From Mycolicibacterium helvum (GTDB taxonomy: Bacteria > Actinomycetota > Actinomycetes > Mycobacteriales > Mycobacteriaceae), in contig NZ_AP022596.1 in assembly GCF_010731895.1 (NCBI RefSeq), positions 3,286,001 to 3,350,000 of the forward strand: DNA of 64,000 bases. The letters are read 5' to 3'. Position 1 is the first letter of the stretch. The number at the start of each line of letters is the position of its first letter. Positions 45,222 to 54,602 of the stretch are shown piece after piece. The notes beneath the pieces are model-generated. The model saw only the letters and a program-made list of their open reading frames with translations. It did not search any database and was not told the DNA's origin. The position numbers and the translations under genes were made by a program.

Positions 45222-45941
45222 TCAGCAGGCGGTGCCGCGGTCGACGGACAGGACCGCGCCGGTCACCGACGCAGCCGCGTCGGAGGCGAGGTAGGCGATG
45301 GCGTCGGCGATGTGGCTCGGCGGCATGAATCCGTAACGGGCTCCGGAGGTTTCCATCAGCAGCGCCCAGTCGAGGTCGGAGTTGGCGTGCTCGGCGGCCG
45401 CGGTGGTCGGCATATCCGTCTGCACACCTCCGGGACAAATGGTGTTGACCCGGATGCCGTCGGCCGCCAACTCGAGTGCGAGCGACTTCATCAGCATGAT
45501 GACACCGGCCTTGGAGGCGCAGTACGCGGCCTGGTAGGGCTGGCCTCGCAGACCGGCGATTGAGGCGATGGTGACGATGTTGCCCTTGCTGGTGCGCAGG
45601 TGTGGCAGGGCGGCGCGGCTGATCAGCATCGGGCCGGTCAGATTCACGCTCAGATGGCGCTGCCAGGTGGCGGTGTCCAGGTCTTCGAACTTGCGGAAGT
45701 GGTCGACGCCGGCCACATTGGCGACGACGTCGAGCCCGCCCAGGCGTTCGGTTGCCGCGGTGACGGCGGCATGCACCGAGGCCTCGTCGCCGACGTCACA
45801 GGCGACGATGCCCTCACCCGGCGTTAAGTCCACGCCCACCACCGAGGCGCCTTCGGCCTCGAACAGTGCGACCGTCGCGCGACCGACGCCGCCGGCCGCC
45901 CCAGTGACCAGCACCCGTTTACCCACGAATCGATCACCCAC
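45222..45941 (-). CDS. Short-chain dehydrogenase/reductase
   Basis: 239 residues. SDR with VLVTGAAGGVGRATVALFEAEG, the ANVAG motif, Ser in VTIASIAGL, YCASK, and NTICPGGVQTDMPT; closing SVDRG. GTG 45941 is selected because GGGAGA lies seven to eight bases upstream; longer starts run into the operator at 45965-45984. Followed by the SnoaL gene. Likely oxidoreductase of a catabolic step under the divergent IclR regulator. Confidence 0.88.
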   Translation of the reverse strand: MGDRFVGKRVLVTGAAGGVGRATVALFEAEGASVVGVDLTPGEGIVACDVGDEASVHAAVTAATERLGGLDVVANVAGVDHFRKFEDLDTATWQRHLSVNLTGPMLISRAALPHLRTSKGNIVTIASIAGLRGQPYQAAYCASKAGVIMLMKSLALELAADGIRVNTICPGGVQTDMPTTAAAEHANSDLDWALLMETSGARYGFMPPSHIADAIAYLASDAAASVTGAVLSVDRGTAC

Positions 45942-45964
45942 AGGCACGTCTCCCGCCAGTTGCC

Positions 45965-45984
45965 TATGTCGATATTTCGACATA
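45965..45984. promoter_or_regulatory. Palindromic operator between SDR and iclR-type gene
   Basis: TATGTCGA-TATT-TCGACATA: perfect 8-base arms around a 4-base spacer, in the 61 bases between divergent start codons. A natural binding site for the adjacent IclR-family regulator. Confidence 0.72.
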
Positions 45985-46002
45985 CCGTTCGATATTGTGA
46001 CG

Positions 46003-46908
46003 ATGAAGGTAGACCCCACAGAGTCTCAGCGTCAAGGGAACTCGCCACCGACAGAGCGCGTCGTTGCGGTCGTGGAACTGTTGGGAGCCAACCCTGACCG
46101 CCAGTTCACGCTGGCCGAGATCTGCCGTCGCCTGACCATCAGTCGCGCGACGGGCCACGTGATACTGACCACCTTGGCCATCCATGACTGGGTCACCCGC
46201 GACCCCGCCACCGCCGCCTACTCGTGGGGCCCGGCGATTGCCAGCCTGGCCAACCCGACTAGTACGCACCGCTACCGCGACGACCTGCAGGCACTTGCCG
46301 CAGCGACCGGGACGCAGGTACACCTCAGCCGCAGGCAAGGGGAGACGCTCGTCATCGATCAAACCGCGGGGAACTGCTTGACCGGACCGCGAATCGGACC
46401 CGGTCTGCGCACGCCGCTGGTGGCGCCATTCGGCAGGGAATACGTGGCCTGGGCCGCCCCCGACGTCCAAAAGGCTTGGCTGGAAGCCATCGGCCAGCCC
46501 AGCGTCGCGTTGCGTCGCCGAATGACGGCGATACTCAAGGAGATTCGAACCCGCGGCTTCGCCGTCGAACGACTAACCACCGAGTATCTTCGGGTCTACA
46601 CCGCTCTGCGCGCCCTCACCGGCGATGGCGAAGTCGACGCCATCACCGCCCAGTTGGCCCGTGCCTTCGCCGATCTCACCGTCATAGACGTCCTACCCGA
46701 GGAATTGGGCGATACGGCCAGCCACAGCGTCGCCATCATCTCGGCCCCGATCACCGACGGCAGCGGCGCTGTCATGATGTCGGTCACCGCAGCGGTGTTC
46801 ACCACCGTGGACAGCGCTCGCATCCGCACGCTTGGGGAGCAGGTCCGCCGCACCGCACATGACATCGAAACGCGCATCGCCTGCAACCCCCATCCCTCGA
46901 TCGTCTGA
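46003..46908 (+). CDS. IclR-family transcriptional regulator
   Basis: 301 residues. N-terminal winged helix (ERVVAVVELLGANPDRQFTLAEICRRLTISRATGHVILTTLAIHDWV) and the IclR effector domain (GETLVIDQTAGNCLTGPRIGPGLRTPLVAPFGREYVAWA ... VSVTAAVF). The start at 46003 is taken because upstream in-frame sequence overlaps the divergent SDR gene. It probably represses the SDR/SnoaL operon through the palindrome between them; effector unknown. Confidence 0.9.
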   Translation: MKVDPTESQRQGNSPPTERVVAVVELLGANPDRQFTLAEICRRLTISRATGHVILTTLAIHDWVTRDPATAAYSWGPAIASLANPTSTHRYRDDLQALAAATGTQVHLSRRQGETLVIDQTAGNCLTGPRIGPGLRTPLVAPFGREYVAWAAPDVQKAWLEAIGQPSVALRRRMTAILKEIRTRGFAVERLTTEYLRVYTALRALTGDGEVDAITAQLARAFADLTVIDVLPEELGDTASHSVAIISAPITDGSGAVMMSVTAAVFTTVDSARIRTLGEQVRRTAHDIETRIACNPHPSIV

Positions 46909-46971
46909 CGTGGTCGCGGGCGCGGGTGGTGGAATCCCTTGTCACCTCCGGGTCGAGCGTGCCCGCCCCCG

Positions 46972-47478
46972 CTAATCGAGGGGAGCAGGCGTGGACCGAC
47001 CCCATCCGGTGTCGCGGGTGATGTATTCCAGAAGTGGGATCGCCCGAAACGGCAGCGGTGTCGTCAGCGCCAGCGTGGTGCTGGTGTGCACGACACCGTC
47101 AAGGGCGACGACATGCTCGATGAGGGCCTGCAGGTCGGCCTGCGAAGGGGAACCCACCCGGACGAGCAGATCTTCGCGGCCAGTTGTGGCGTGAACTTCC
47201 AGCACCTGGGGAATAGCCGCTAGATCGTCAACAACCGCGCCCAGCCGACCCTGTTCGATTTCAACGGCGATGAACGCTTGCACCCCGATGCCCGCCTCGG
47301 CCAGGTCTAGCCGGGGCTGGTAGCCAATCAACAAGCCGGCCTCCTCCAACTTGCGCAGCCGCGACGCCACCGTGTTTCGGGCAATGCCCAACACCGAGGA
47401 CAGTTCCACGGTTCCTGTGCGCGCGTCTGTGCTGAGAATTCGCAGGAGCTCCACGTCAAGTCGGTCAAGGCTGATCAT
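46972..47478 (-). CDS. Lrp/AsnC-family regulator
   Basis: 168 residues. HTH: LDRLDVELLRILSTDARTGTVELSSVLGIARNTVASRLRKLEEAGLL; RAM/Lrp ligand domain with VQAFIAVEIEQGRLG and VHATTGREDLLVRV. ATG 47478 follows a GTG (47487) that could also serve. It is divergent from the indolepyruvate oxidoreductase gene across ~145 bases, so amino-acid or 2-oxo-acid sensing that controls this oxidoreductase is plausible. Confidence 0.92.
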   Translation of the reverse strand: MISLDRLDVELLRILSTDARTGTVELSSVLGIARNTVASRLRKLEEAGLLIGYQPRLDLAEAGIGVQAFIAVEIEQGRLGAVVDDLAAIPQVLEVHATTGREDLLVRVGSPSQADLQALIEHVVALDGVVHTSTTLALTTPLPFRAIPLLEYITRDTGWGRSTPAPLD

Positions 47479-47623
47479 TCGTGTCACCTTCTCGTGCGGT
47501 GGCACGTGCCAACTATGCCACTGGGTTAGTTGAAGGCAGTCTAGTTGACCCAACCGCGCTGCAGAGGCAGCCTTGGGTTGGCCCTCGGATCATTTAGTCG
47601 CGGCAGGTGTCGCGGAGTTACGG

Positions 47624-50600
47624 ATGGTTGCAAACGCGATGACCGAATTGAAATCTGTTGATTCCAATCCACTCTCGGTGGATCTGCAAGACCGATATCG
47701 CCCATCGTCGGGGCCCGTCGTGATGACCGGTGTGCAAGCGCTGCCCCGCCTGCTGGTCGAACAGCACGCCCGTGACGGGCGGGCCGGCCGCCGTGTAGCG
47801 ACTTTTGTGTCTGGCTACCAGGGCAGCCCATTGGCCGGTCTCGACACGCTGCTGACCGGTATCCCGAGTTTGTCGTCGGAACACGACGTCAAGGTGGTCC
47901 CCGGAATGAATGAAGAGTTGGCTGCAACGTCGGTGTGGGGAAGCCAGCTTGAACTTCCCGGCGGATCGCGCACTCATGATGGGGTGATCGGGGTTTGGTA
48001 CGGCAAGGGCCCCGGGCTGGATCGAGCCAGCGACGCGCTTCGTCACGCAGCGATGTACGGTGCACATCCTGGCGGCGGGGCACTCGTCCTCGTCGGTGAT
48101 GATCCGGCGGCTAAATCGTCCTCGGTACCGGCAGCAAGTGAGCGGTCGCTTGCCGCACTGTCGATGCCGATCTTCTTCCCTCGCAACGCCGAAGAGATCG
48201 TCACGTTCGGTCTCTACGCAATTGCACTGTCACGTCTGTCCGGCTGTTGGCCGGCGATGAAGCTGGTTGCCGATGTTGCCGACGGCTTGTGGACTCTGAA
48301 CCGCGACTTCACCGATCTCGACATCATCGAGCCCAGCCTCCAATGGCAGGGGCGACCGTGGACCTACCGCCAGCGGCGGTTGGCGGCCCCGCCGGACAGT
48401 GTGCTGGCCGAGGCAGACCTTTACGGACCGCGATGGGCGATGGTGCAAGCCTTCAACGCCGCCAACGACATTGACGACATCACCGTCGCTCCCGAACAGG
48501 CGTGGCTGGGCATTGTCGGGGTGGGCACGGCCTACGATTCGCTTCGTCAAGCCCTGACCGAACTCGGTCTGCGGGAACGCGATCTGCTCGACGCGGGTGT
48601 TCGTATCCTGCGAGTTGGGATGCCGTACCCCTTGGGCGCGGAGAAGGTGCGCCAACTGGCCGACGGCGTCGAGACAGTTCTCGTTGTTGAGGACAAAACC
48701 TCCTTCGTCGAGACCCAGGTAAAGGAAATCCTCTACGGCATCGACCACCCGCCCAAGGTGATCGGTAAGCGCAACGGCGAGGGAGATCACCTGGTCCCCG
48801 CGGACGGTGAATTGACGGCCGCGCGCCTGATCGCACCGTTGCGCGCCGTGCTCGACGGGCGCGCGCAGTTGGTCAAACCGCCGCCACCGCTGCTGGAACT
48901 CACCGCGCTGCCGACCCGACGCACCGCCTACTTCTGTTCGGGCTGTCCACACAACCGCTCGACGGGGGTGCCCGAGGGATCTTTGGCTGCCGGCGGCATC
49001 GGTTGCCATACCCTGGTGACGATGTCGTCGCGGCTGGATTCCCAGGTCACCGGCCTGACCCAGATGGGTGGCGAGGGCGCCCAATGGATTGGGCAGTCAC
49101 CGTACACCAACGCCAGTCATATCTTTCAAAACATCGGGGACGGAACGTATTTCCACTCAGGGCAGCTCGCAGTGCAGGCGTGTGTTGCCGCTGGGGTCAA
49201 CATCACCTACAAGATTCTCTACAACTCCGCGGTCGCCATGACCGGGGCCCAGGATCCCGAGGCCGCTCTGAGCGTTCCTGATCTCACACACAAGCTCGAG
49301 GCCGAAGGCGTTGCAAAGACGATCGTGTGCGCCGACGAGCCCAGCCGCCACGACGGAGCCTCGTTCGCACGAGGTGTACTGCTCTGGCCCCGGGATCGAG
49401 TCGACGAGGCGCAACGGGTTTTGCGTGACACCCCAGGTGTGACGGTGTTGATCTATGACCAGGTCTGCGCCGCCGATGCGCGGCGCAAGCGCAAGCGCGG
49501 TGCACTGCCGGTGCGTCGGACACGCGTCATCATCAACGAAGCTGTCTGTGAAGGTTGCGGCGACTGCGGAGTCAAGAGCAATTGCCTGTCCGTCCAACCG
49601 GTCGATACCGAATTCGGCCGCAAGACCCGCATTGACCAAACCACCTGCAACACCGACTACTCCTGCCTGGATGGCGAGTGCCCGAGCTTTGTGACCGTCG
49701 ACCTGCCCGAGGGCCCCAGCGCGGCCCCGCGACCGACAATTCCCGCGCCGCCGCCAGTCGCCAACAACGAGATACCGAGCATCGGCGGGAGTCACGGCAT
49801 CTTCCTCGCCGGCATCGGTGGCACCGGAATCGTCACTGTCAACCAGGTTCTCGGTGTGGCGGCGCTGCAGGCGGGTCTGCACGTGGAGGGACTCGACCAG
49901 ACCGGGCTCAGCCAAAAGGCCGGCCCCGTGACGTCGCACTTGCGAATCAGCACGCATCCCGACGCGTCGTCGAATCGGATCAGCCCCGCGTCGGCCGACT
50001 GTATCCTCGCCTTCGATCTGCTCACCGCGGCCGATGCGAAGTATGCGGGTTACGGTAACCCGCAACGTTCCCTCACGGTTGCATCCACGAGTAAGACCCC
50101 GACCGGTGACATGGTTTACGACCCTGCTGTCACCTACCCCGAGACCCGCGAACTTCTTGAACGTCTCGACCTGCGTTGCCGCTCGCTGACGTCCTTCGAT
50201 GCGATGTCGGCCGCGCTGGCACTGTTCGGCAACACCGCTGCGGCCAACTTCCTGATTGTCGGCGCCGCCTATCAAGCTGGCGGAATCCCGATTCCCGCCG
50301 AGGCCATCCTCGAGGCCATCGCTGTCAATGGTGTTGCTGTGCAGGTTAATCAAGCAGCATTTGGGTGGGGCAGAGTGGCGGTAGCCGATCCAGCGGAATT
50401 TCGCGCCGCTACAGCGGCCGGTCCGCTTCCGCAGCGAAGCGATATCGCCATCCCCGGTCATCTCCTTGTCGCCTGCCCAGTGGCAGGCCGTACCCGCGAA
50501 CTCTTGGAGCGGCGCGCTGCCGCCTTGGTGGCCTACCAGGGCGACCGTGTCGCGGCGCGCTATATCCAGAGCGTTCAACAGGTATGGGCCCGCGAGCAGG

Positions 50601-51181
50601 CGGTGGGTGAGCGGAGCGCCTTCTCCGAGGCCGTGGCCATCGGACTGCACAAGCTGATGGCGTACAAAGACGAATACGAGGTTGCGCGTCTGCTCACCGA
50701 TCCGGCGTTCATCCGCGCCGTTGACAGCGAGGTCCGTGGAGGGCAGAACCTGACCTACAAGCTGCACCCTCCGACAATGAAAGCGTTGGGGCGCAAGACA
50801 AAGGTTGGTTTCGGGCCGAGATCGCACATCGCACTCAAGATGCTCGCCCGCGGTAAATTTCTGCGCGGCACGAAGTTTGACCCGTTCGGTTACGCCCGTG
50901 TGCGCAAGGTGGAGCGCCTCTTGCTCGCCCACTACGAAGCAATGGTGCTCGACCTCGCGGATAAGCTGGATTCCGACAACTATGAGGCCGCCGTTGCCGC
51001 GGCATCCGCCCCCGATATCGTCCGCGGGTACGAGGACGTCAAGATGCGCAACGTCACCAGGTACATTGCTCGCCTGAACGAACTCGGTATGTCGACCGAC
51101 CGGCTAACAACGGCGTTGTATCAGTCTGAGAATGCCAAGTTGATTGAGGACCGGTATGACGGTTTGCGTGAGGACCAGTAG
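47624..51181 (+). CDS. Fused indolepyruvate:ferredoxin oxidoreductase
   Basis: 1185 residues, a fusion of the TPP-dependent large subunit and gamma subunit. N-terminal pyrimidine-binding part (ATFVSGYQGSPLAGLDTLL), TPP-binding region with GIGCHTLVTM and QMGGEGAQWIGQSPY, a Cys-rich Fe-S segment CEGCGDCGVKSNC and CNTDYSCLDGEC near residues 645-690, and the gamma domain starting GIFLAGIGGTGIVTVNQVLG. Oxidative decarboxylation of aryl- or branched 2-oxo acids to acyl-CoA with ferredoxin. ATG 47624 has CGGAG at a good distance; the long frame opens earlier, at 47573. Confidence 0.92.
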   Translation: MVANAMTELKSVDSNPLSVDLQDRYRPSSGPVVMTGVQALPRLLVEQHARDGRAGRRVATFVSGYQGSPLAGLDTLLTGIPSLSSEHDVKVVPGMNEELAATSVWGSQLELPGGSRTHDGVIGVWYGKGPGLDRASDALRHAAMYGAHPGGGALVLVGDDPAAKSSSVPAASERSLAALSMPIFFPRNAEEIVTFGLYAIALSRLSGCWPAMKLVADVADGLWTLNRDFTDLDIIEPSLQWQGRPWTYRQRRLAAPPDSVLAEADLYGPRWAMVQAFNAANDIDDITVAPEQAWLGIVGVGTAYDSLRQALTELGLRERDLLDAGVRILRVGMPYPLGAEKVRQLADGVETVLVVEDKTSFVETQVKEILYGIDHPPKVIGKRNGEGDHLVPADGELTAARLIAPLRAVLDGRAQLVKPPPPLLELTALPTRRTAYFCSGCPHNRSTGVPEGSLAAGGIGCHTLVTMSSRLDSQVTGLTQMGGEGAQWIGQSPYTNASHIFQNIGDGTYFHSGQLAVQACVAAGVNITYKILYNSAVAMTGAQDPEAALSVPDLTHKLEAEGVAKTIVCADEPSRHDGASFARGVLLWPRDRVDEAQRVLRDTPGVTVLIYDQVCAADARRKRKRGALPVRRTRVIINEAVCEGCGDCGVKSNCLSVQPVDTEFGRKTRIDQTTCNTDYSCLDGECPSFVTVDLPEGPSAAPRPTIPAPPPVANNEIPSIGGSHGIFLAGIGGTGIVTVNQVLGVAALQAGLHVEGLDQTGLSQKAGPVTSHLRISTHPDASSNRISPASADCILAFDLLTAADAKYAGYGNPQRSLTVASTSKTPTGDMVYDPAVTYPETRELLERLDLRCRSLTSFDAMSAALALFGNTAAANFLIVGAAYQAGGIPIPAEAILEAIAVNGVAVQVNQAAFGWGRVAVADPAEFRAATAAGPLPQRSDIAIPGHLLVACPVAGRTRELLERRAAALVAYQGDRVAARYIQSVQQVWAREQAVGERSAFSEAVAIGLHKLMAYKDEYEVARLLTDPAFIRAVDSEVRGGQNLTYKLHPPTMKALGRKTKVGFGPRSHIALKMLARGKFLRGTKFDPFGYARVRKVERLLLAHYEAMVLDLADKLDSDNYEAAVAAASAPDIVRGYEDVKMRNVTRYIARLNELGMSTDRLTTALYQSENAKLIEDRYDGLREDQ

Positions 51182-51232
51182 CCCCCTGATTTACCCGCAT
51201 GGATTGTCCGAAATTGCACGACGCCCTGGTGT

Positions 51233-51991
51233 TCAGCGACTCTTTGGGTTTGACAGCTCACTCTTTGGTGGGCGGGCGAGGCCGTTGAGCATGAGAGTAA
51301 CGGTGAAGTCGAATCGGTCGTGGCCTGTGCCTGCGGTGAGTTCGGCTGCGTACCGGGTGGTGTGAGGAAAGGCCTCCGGAGGTAGTTCGGTGAGTTGGCG
51401 GTGTAGTTCTTCGGTGTCGAGGATCCAGTCAGCGTGGTTGTGGTTCTTGCGTTGCGCCAGGATGTAGTTCTCCAGACAGTATCCTGCGATGTAGAGCAGC
51501 AGGGCGTCGGCGGTCCAGGCGGCGGTCTGTGGGTCGGTGCCGCTGGCGAGCAGGATGGCCAGCATTGCTTCGCTGACCCGCAGGGTCTGCAGGTCGGTGG
51601 GAAACATCGCCAGTGCGGCGCCCGAAATGCCGGGGTATTTGAGGTATTGGTCGCGAATCTGGGCGCACATGTTGTGGATTTGCTCACGCCAGGCAATCGG
51701 ATCGGGCTCGGGGAGCTCAAGGTTCGCGCACAATCTCCCGATAAGCAGCCCGTCGAGGTCAGCCTTGTCGACGACGTGGGCATACAGCGAAGCGGGGCCG
51801 GTGTCGAGCGCGGTCGCCAATCGGCGCATGCTCAGCGTTTCATAGCCTTCAGCCGCGGCGATGCCCAGCGCGGTGTCAAGGATCAACTCCACGGTGATCG
51901 GGGTTGCGCGGCGCACCCGAGACGGAGTGGTTTCCGCGACTAGTTGGTGGCGTGCGGCGCGACGCTGCCGGGGGTTCACGCTCACCAGCAT
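51233..51991 (-). CDS. TetR-family regulator (TetR_C_1 type)
   Basis: 252 residues with the HTH at ~30-75 (PITVELILDTALGIAAAEGYETLSMRRLATALDTGPASLYAHV) and the tetracycline-repressor-like C-terminal domain (WREQIHNMCAQIRDQYLKYPG ... HNHADWILDTEELHRQL). ATG 51991 is taken; upstream extension crosses the operators. Divergent from an LLM oxidoreductase with inverted repeats in the gap. Convergent with the indolepyruvate oxidoreductase gene, 51 bases apart. Confidence 0.9.
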   Translation of the reverse strand: MLVSVNPRQRRAARHQLVAETTPSRVRRATPITVELILDTALGIAAAEGYETLSMRRLATALDTGPASLYAHVVDKADLDGLLIGRLCANLELPEPDPIAWREQIHNMCAQIRDQYLKYPGISGAALAMFPTDLQTLRVSEAMLAILLASGTDPQTAAWTADALLLYIAGYCLENYILAQRKNHNHADWILDTEELHRQLTELPPEAFPHTTRYAAELTAGTGHDRFDFTVTLMLNGLARPPKSELSNPKSR

Positions 51992-51997
51992 AACTTG

Positions 51998-52034
51998 ACA
52001 CGAACGCCCATCGTCTATAGAACAGTGTTCGTGT
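51998..52034. promoter_or_regulatory. Operator region between tetR and LLM operon
   Basis: ACACGAAC (51998-52005) and GTTCGTGT (52027-52034) are inverted, 21 bases apart; inside them GAACAGTGTTC (52020-52030) is a palindrome with 5-base arms. Expected place for the adjacent TetR protein to bind. Confidence 0.6.
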
Positions 52035-52097
52035 ACGTATCTTGTGGTCGGAATCCAATGAGATCGACTGCGCTTCTCACGAGATCTGGATGAGCCA

Positions 52098-53021
52098 ATG
52101 AGTGCCGCCCGGGTGTTGTTCGGTTTAGGTCTTCCACCCGATCTCGCCGCCGCAAACCGAATACTCCCGCAGGCAAAAGCATGTGATGCCGCGGGTCTGG
52201 ACGTGGTCTCGATCCCCGACCATCCCAACTTTGCTGACCGTGTCGATGCCTATGCCGCGGTTAGCATGGTCTTGGGTGCCACCCGGCAGCTCCGTGGCGT
52301 GGTCAATCTCACCAACATTGGCATCCGGTCAGCTCCGCTGCTGGCACGCACGGTGGCCAGCCTGTCGGCACTCTCGGACGGGCGCATCATCGTCGGTGTC
52401 GGCGCAGGCAGCCTGTGGGACGAGCTGGCCCGCCTCGGTGTCACTCCGCGTTCGCCTGCCGAATCGGTGCAGGCGATGGAGGAGACGATCACCGTGATGC
52501 ACGCACTCACTGGCGGCGGGCCGCCGGTCGACTTCGCCGGCCAGTTTTACCAACTTCGCGGCGCGGATCCGTCTCCGCAGCCCACTCCTGCGATCTGGAC
52601 GGGTTCGCAAGGACCTCGATCGCTGGCGATTACCGGTCGCCTCGCTGATGGCTGGATTCCGGCCCACACCGCGGACTGGCGTAGTCCCCAGGTTAAGGCG
52701 TGGCGCCCGGTCATCGACGACGCTGCGGTTGCGGCGGGCCGAAGCCCCGCCGACATCGTCACCATCTACAACGTCGGCGGTCAGATCACCGACCGGGCGG
52801 TCCTGAGGCCCCGTGATGAAGAGGGCCGCTGGGTTGGTGGCTCGACCGAACAATGGATTGATGAACTGACCTCGGCGGTTATCGATTACGACGCGGCGGG
52901 ATTGTTCTACCTTCGCCGCGATCTATCGGACTCGGCGGTTGGGCGCTGGATGCATGAGATCGTGCCCGCAGTGCGCCGAGCCATCGCCGAGTCGAATGAA
53001 CGGCACGGAGCAAGCGGATGA
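52098..53021 (+). CDS. LLM-class (F420-type) oxidoreductase
   Basis: 307 residues, luciferase-like barrel: VLFGLGLPPDLAAANRILPQAKACDAAGLDVVSIPDHPNF, RGVVNLTNIGIRSAPLLARTVASLSALSDGRIIVGVGAGSLWDEL, AIWTGSQGPRSLAITGRLADGWIP. Bacterial enzymes of this type use F420 or FMN. The stop overlaps the next start (ATGA). Under likely TetR control with its partner oxidoreductase. Confidence 0.88.
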   Translation: MSAARVLFGLGLPPDLAAANRILPQAKACDAAGLDVVSIPDHPNFADRVDAYAAVSMVLGATRQLRGVVNLTNIGIRSAPLLARTVASLSALSDGRIIVGVGAGSLWDELARLGVTPRSPAESVQAMEETITVMHALTGGGPPVDFAGQFYQLRGADPSPQPTPAIWTGSQGPRSLAITGRLADGWIPAHTADWRSPQVKAWRPVIDDAAVAAGRSPADIVTIYNVGGQITDRAVLRPRDEEGRWVGGSTEQWIDELTSAVIDYDAAGLFYLRRDLSDSAVGRWMHEIVPAVRRAIAESNERHGASG

Positions 53022-53923
53022 GGGCGGTTCGGTTCAGCGAATACGGCGGCCTCGAGGTTCTCCAGGTCGTCGAGGTCGACGCGCCACAGGCCGGTCCGGG
53101 ACAAGTGCGGATCGCCGTGCACGCGGCGGGGGTCAATCCATCTGACTGGAAGCGTCGGGCCGGGCAATACCGCGAGTTCGACCCGGTCACCTTTCCCGCC
53201 GGGGTCGGCGTCGAAGCCTCCGGTGTCATCGACGAAGTAGGCCCGGGCGTATGCGGTGTCGGTGTGGGAGATGCGGTCTTCGGTTATGGTGAAAACACGG
53301 TTGCCGAGTGCGCAATTCTGTCGCACTGGATGCGCAAGCCCGAGAGCATGTGTTTCGAGGTTGCTGCCGGGTTGCCGGTGATCGCCGAGACGGCCTCGCG
53401 CAGCCTCGATCACACCGGCGTGCAACCGGGCGAAACTCTACTGATCAGCGGCGCTGCAGGCGGGATCGGAACCGCTGTTGTTCAATTCGCGCTCCACCGG
53501 GGGATCACGGTCATCGGCACAGCAAACCCCCAGCAGCAGGACTATCTGCGCGAACTCGGCGCCATCCCCACAACATACGGACCGGGCCTGGCTCAGCGCG
53601 TGAAAGATTTAGTGCCGCAGGGGGTTGACGCTGCCCTGCATTTGGCTGGGGCGGGGGTCATACCGGAATTGATTGATATCGTTGGTGATCCATGGGCAGT
53701 GGTGTCCGTCGTCGATCTCACCGCCCCGCAGCACGGAGCGCGATTCTCGGCCGGGCCTCCGAAAAATCCGGAAGCAGTCTTGGCCGACGTAGCGCGACTC
53801 TATTCCGAAGATAAATTTCGGTTGCGCATAGAACAGAGATTCCCGCTCGAAAAGACCGCACAGGCACACGAAGTCAGCGCCAACGGGCAAGTCACAGGCA
53901 AACTGATCATCTCCATCGCGTAG
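53018..53923 (+). CDS. NADPH:quinone reductase-like (zinc-free MDR) oxidoreductase
   Basis: 301 residues. Medium-chain dehydrogenase without the zinc-site cysteines: MRAVRFSEYGGLEVLQVVEVD, HAAGVNPSDWKRRAGQY, LLISGAAGGIGTAVVQFALHRG (nucleotide loop GxxGxG), and DAALHLAGAG. Quinone/enone reductase-like. Coupled to the LLM gene by a four-base overlap. Confidence 0.9.
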   Translation: MRAVRFSEYGGLEVLQVVEVDAPQAGPGQVRIAVHAAGVNPSDWKRRAGQYREFDPVTFPAGVGVEASGVIDEVGPGVCGVGVGDAVFGYGENTVAECAILSHWMRKPESMCFEVAAGLPVIAETASRSLDHTGVQPGETLLISGAAGGIGTAVVQFALHRGITVIGTANPQQQDYLRELGAIPTTYGPGLAQRVKDLVPQGVDAALHLAGAGVIPELIDIVGDPWAVVSVVDLTAPQHGARFSAGPPKNPEAVLADVARLYSEDKFRLRIEQRFPLEKTAQAHEVSANGQVTGKLIISIA

Positions 53924-53954
53924 TCCTCGACCCAATTGATCTCGGCAGACCGAC

Positions 53955-54596
53955 CTATTCAGAGCAGCCGAGGCGTCTCTGACGAGCATTTTCGCGATGA
54001 AGCACCGACCCGCGACATAAGGGTCGATTCGCGCGGGTGTGGGCCAGTCGGTAAGAGGCGAAGTCGGTTTCGATGATGGTGCCCCCGAAGCTGAGGCGAT
54101 CGACGATGGCTGCGCAGAGCCACGGGTCGGTGAAGCTTTTGGTCCACCGGGAGAAGCTTTCGTTGCTCGCGATTCCGATGGCGTTCTTTTCCTTCCTCTC
54201 GGTCAACACCTGGGAGAGCAGCCCGGCGCACCCCTTGTCGAGTTCCATGTGGCCAAGTTCGTCTAACAGGAGGAGATCGACGCAGCCGTATCGGTTGATG
54301 GTATTGATGAGTTGTTTGTCGTCGGCGGGTTCGACGAGTTCGTTGACCAGTCGGGTGGCCAGGATGTAGCGGACCCGGTAGCCGCGCTCGTCTGCGGCGG
54401 TGCCCAATGCGATGAGCAGACGGGACTCGCCGGTTCCAGAGTCACCGATCAGGCACAGGAGTTGGCCTTTGGCGATTCAGTCGCCGGCGGCCAGCTGGTG
54501 AATGGTCGTGGCGTTAACGTTGGCGTTGGCGTCGAAATCGAATTCGCCCAGCCATTTCTGGCGTGGGAAGCCTGCGGCTTTGACTCGGTGCAGGGT
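53955..54596 (-). pseudogene. istB: istB relic (IS21 helper ATPase)
   Basis: Reading from 54593 down: HRVKAAGFPRQKWLGEFDFD, then a TGA at 54477-54479 where IstB has Trp in the GDWIAKG segment, followed by the P-loop GDSGTGES, in which the Walker A Lys is Glu, and VDLLLLDELGHMELD. The N-terminus is gone, lost in the deletion. Two independent inactivating changes plus truncation show it is dead. Confidence 0.85.
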
Positions 54597-54602
54597 GGAT
54601 CA

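Noticed and set aside
49157..50932. 591-codon minus-strand frame inside the indolepyruvate oxidoreductase gene
   Set aside because: Antisense shadow; the plus strand has Fe-S and TPP motifs throughout.
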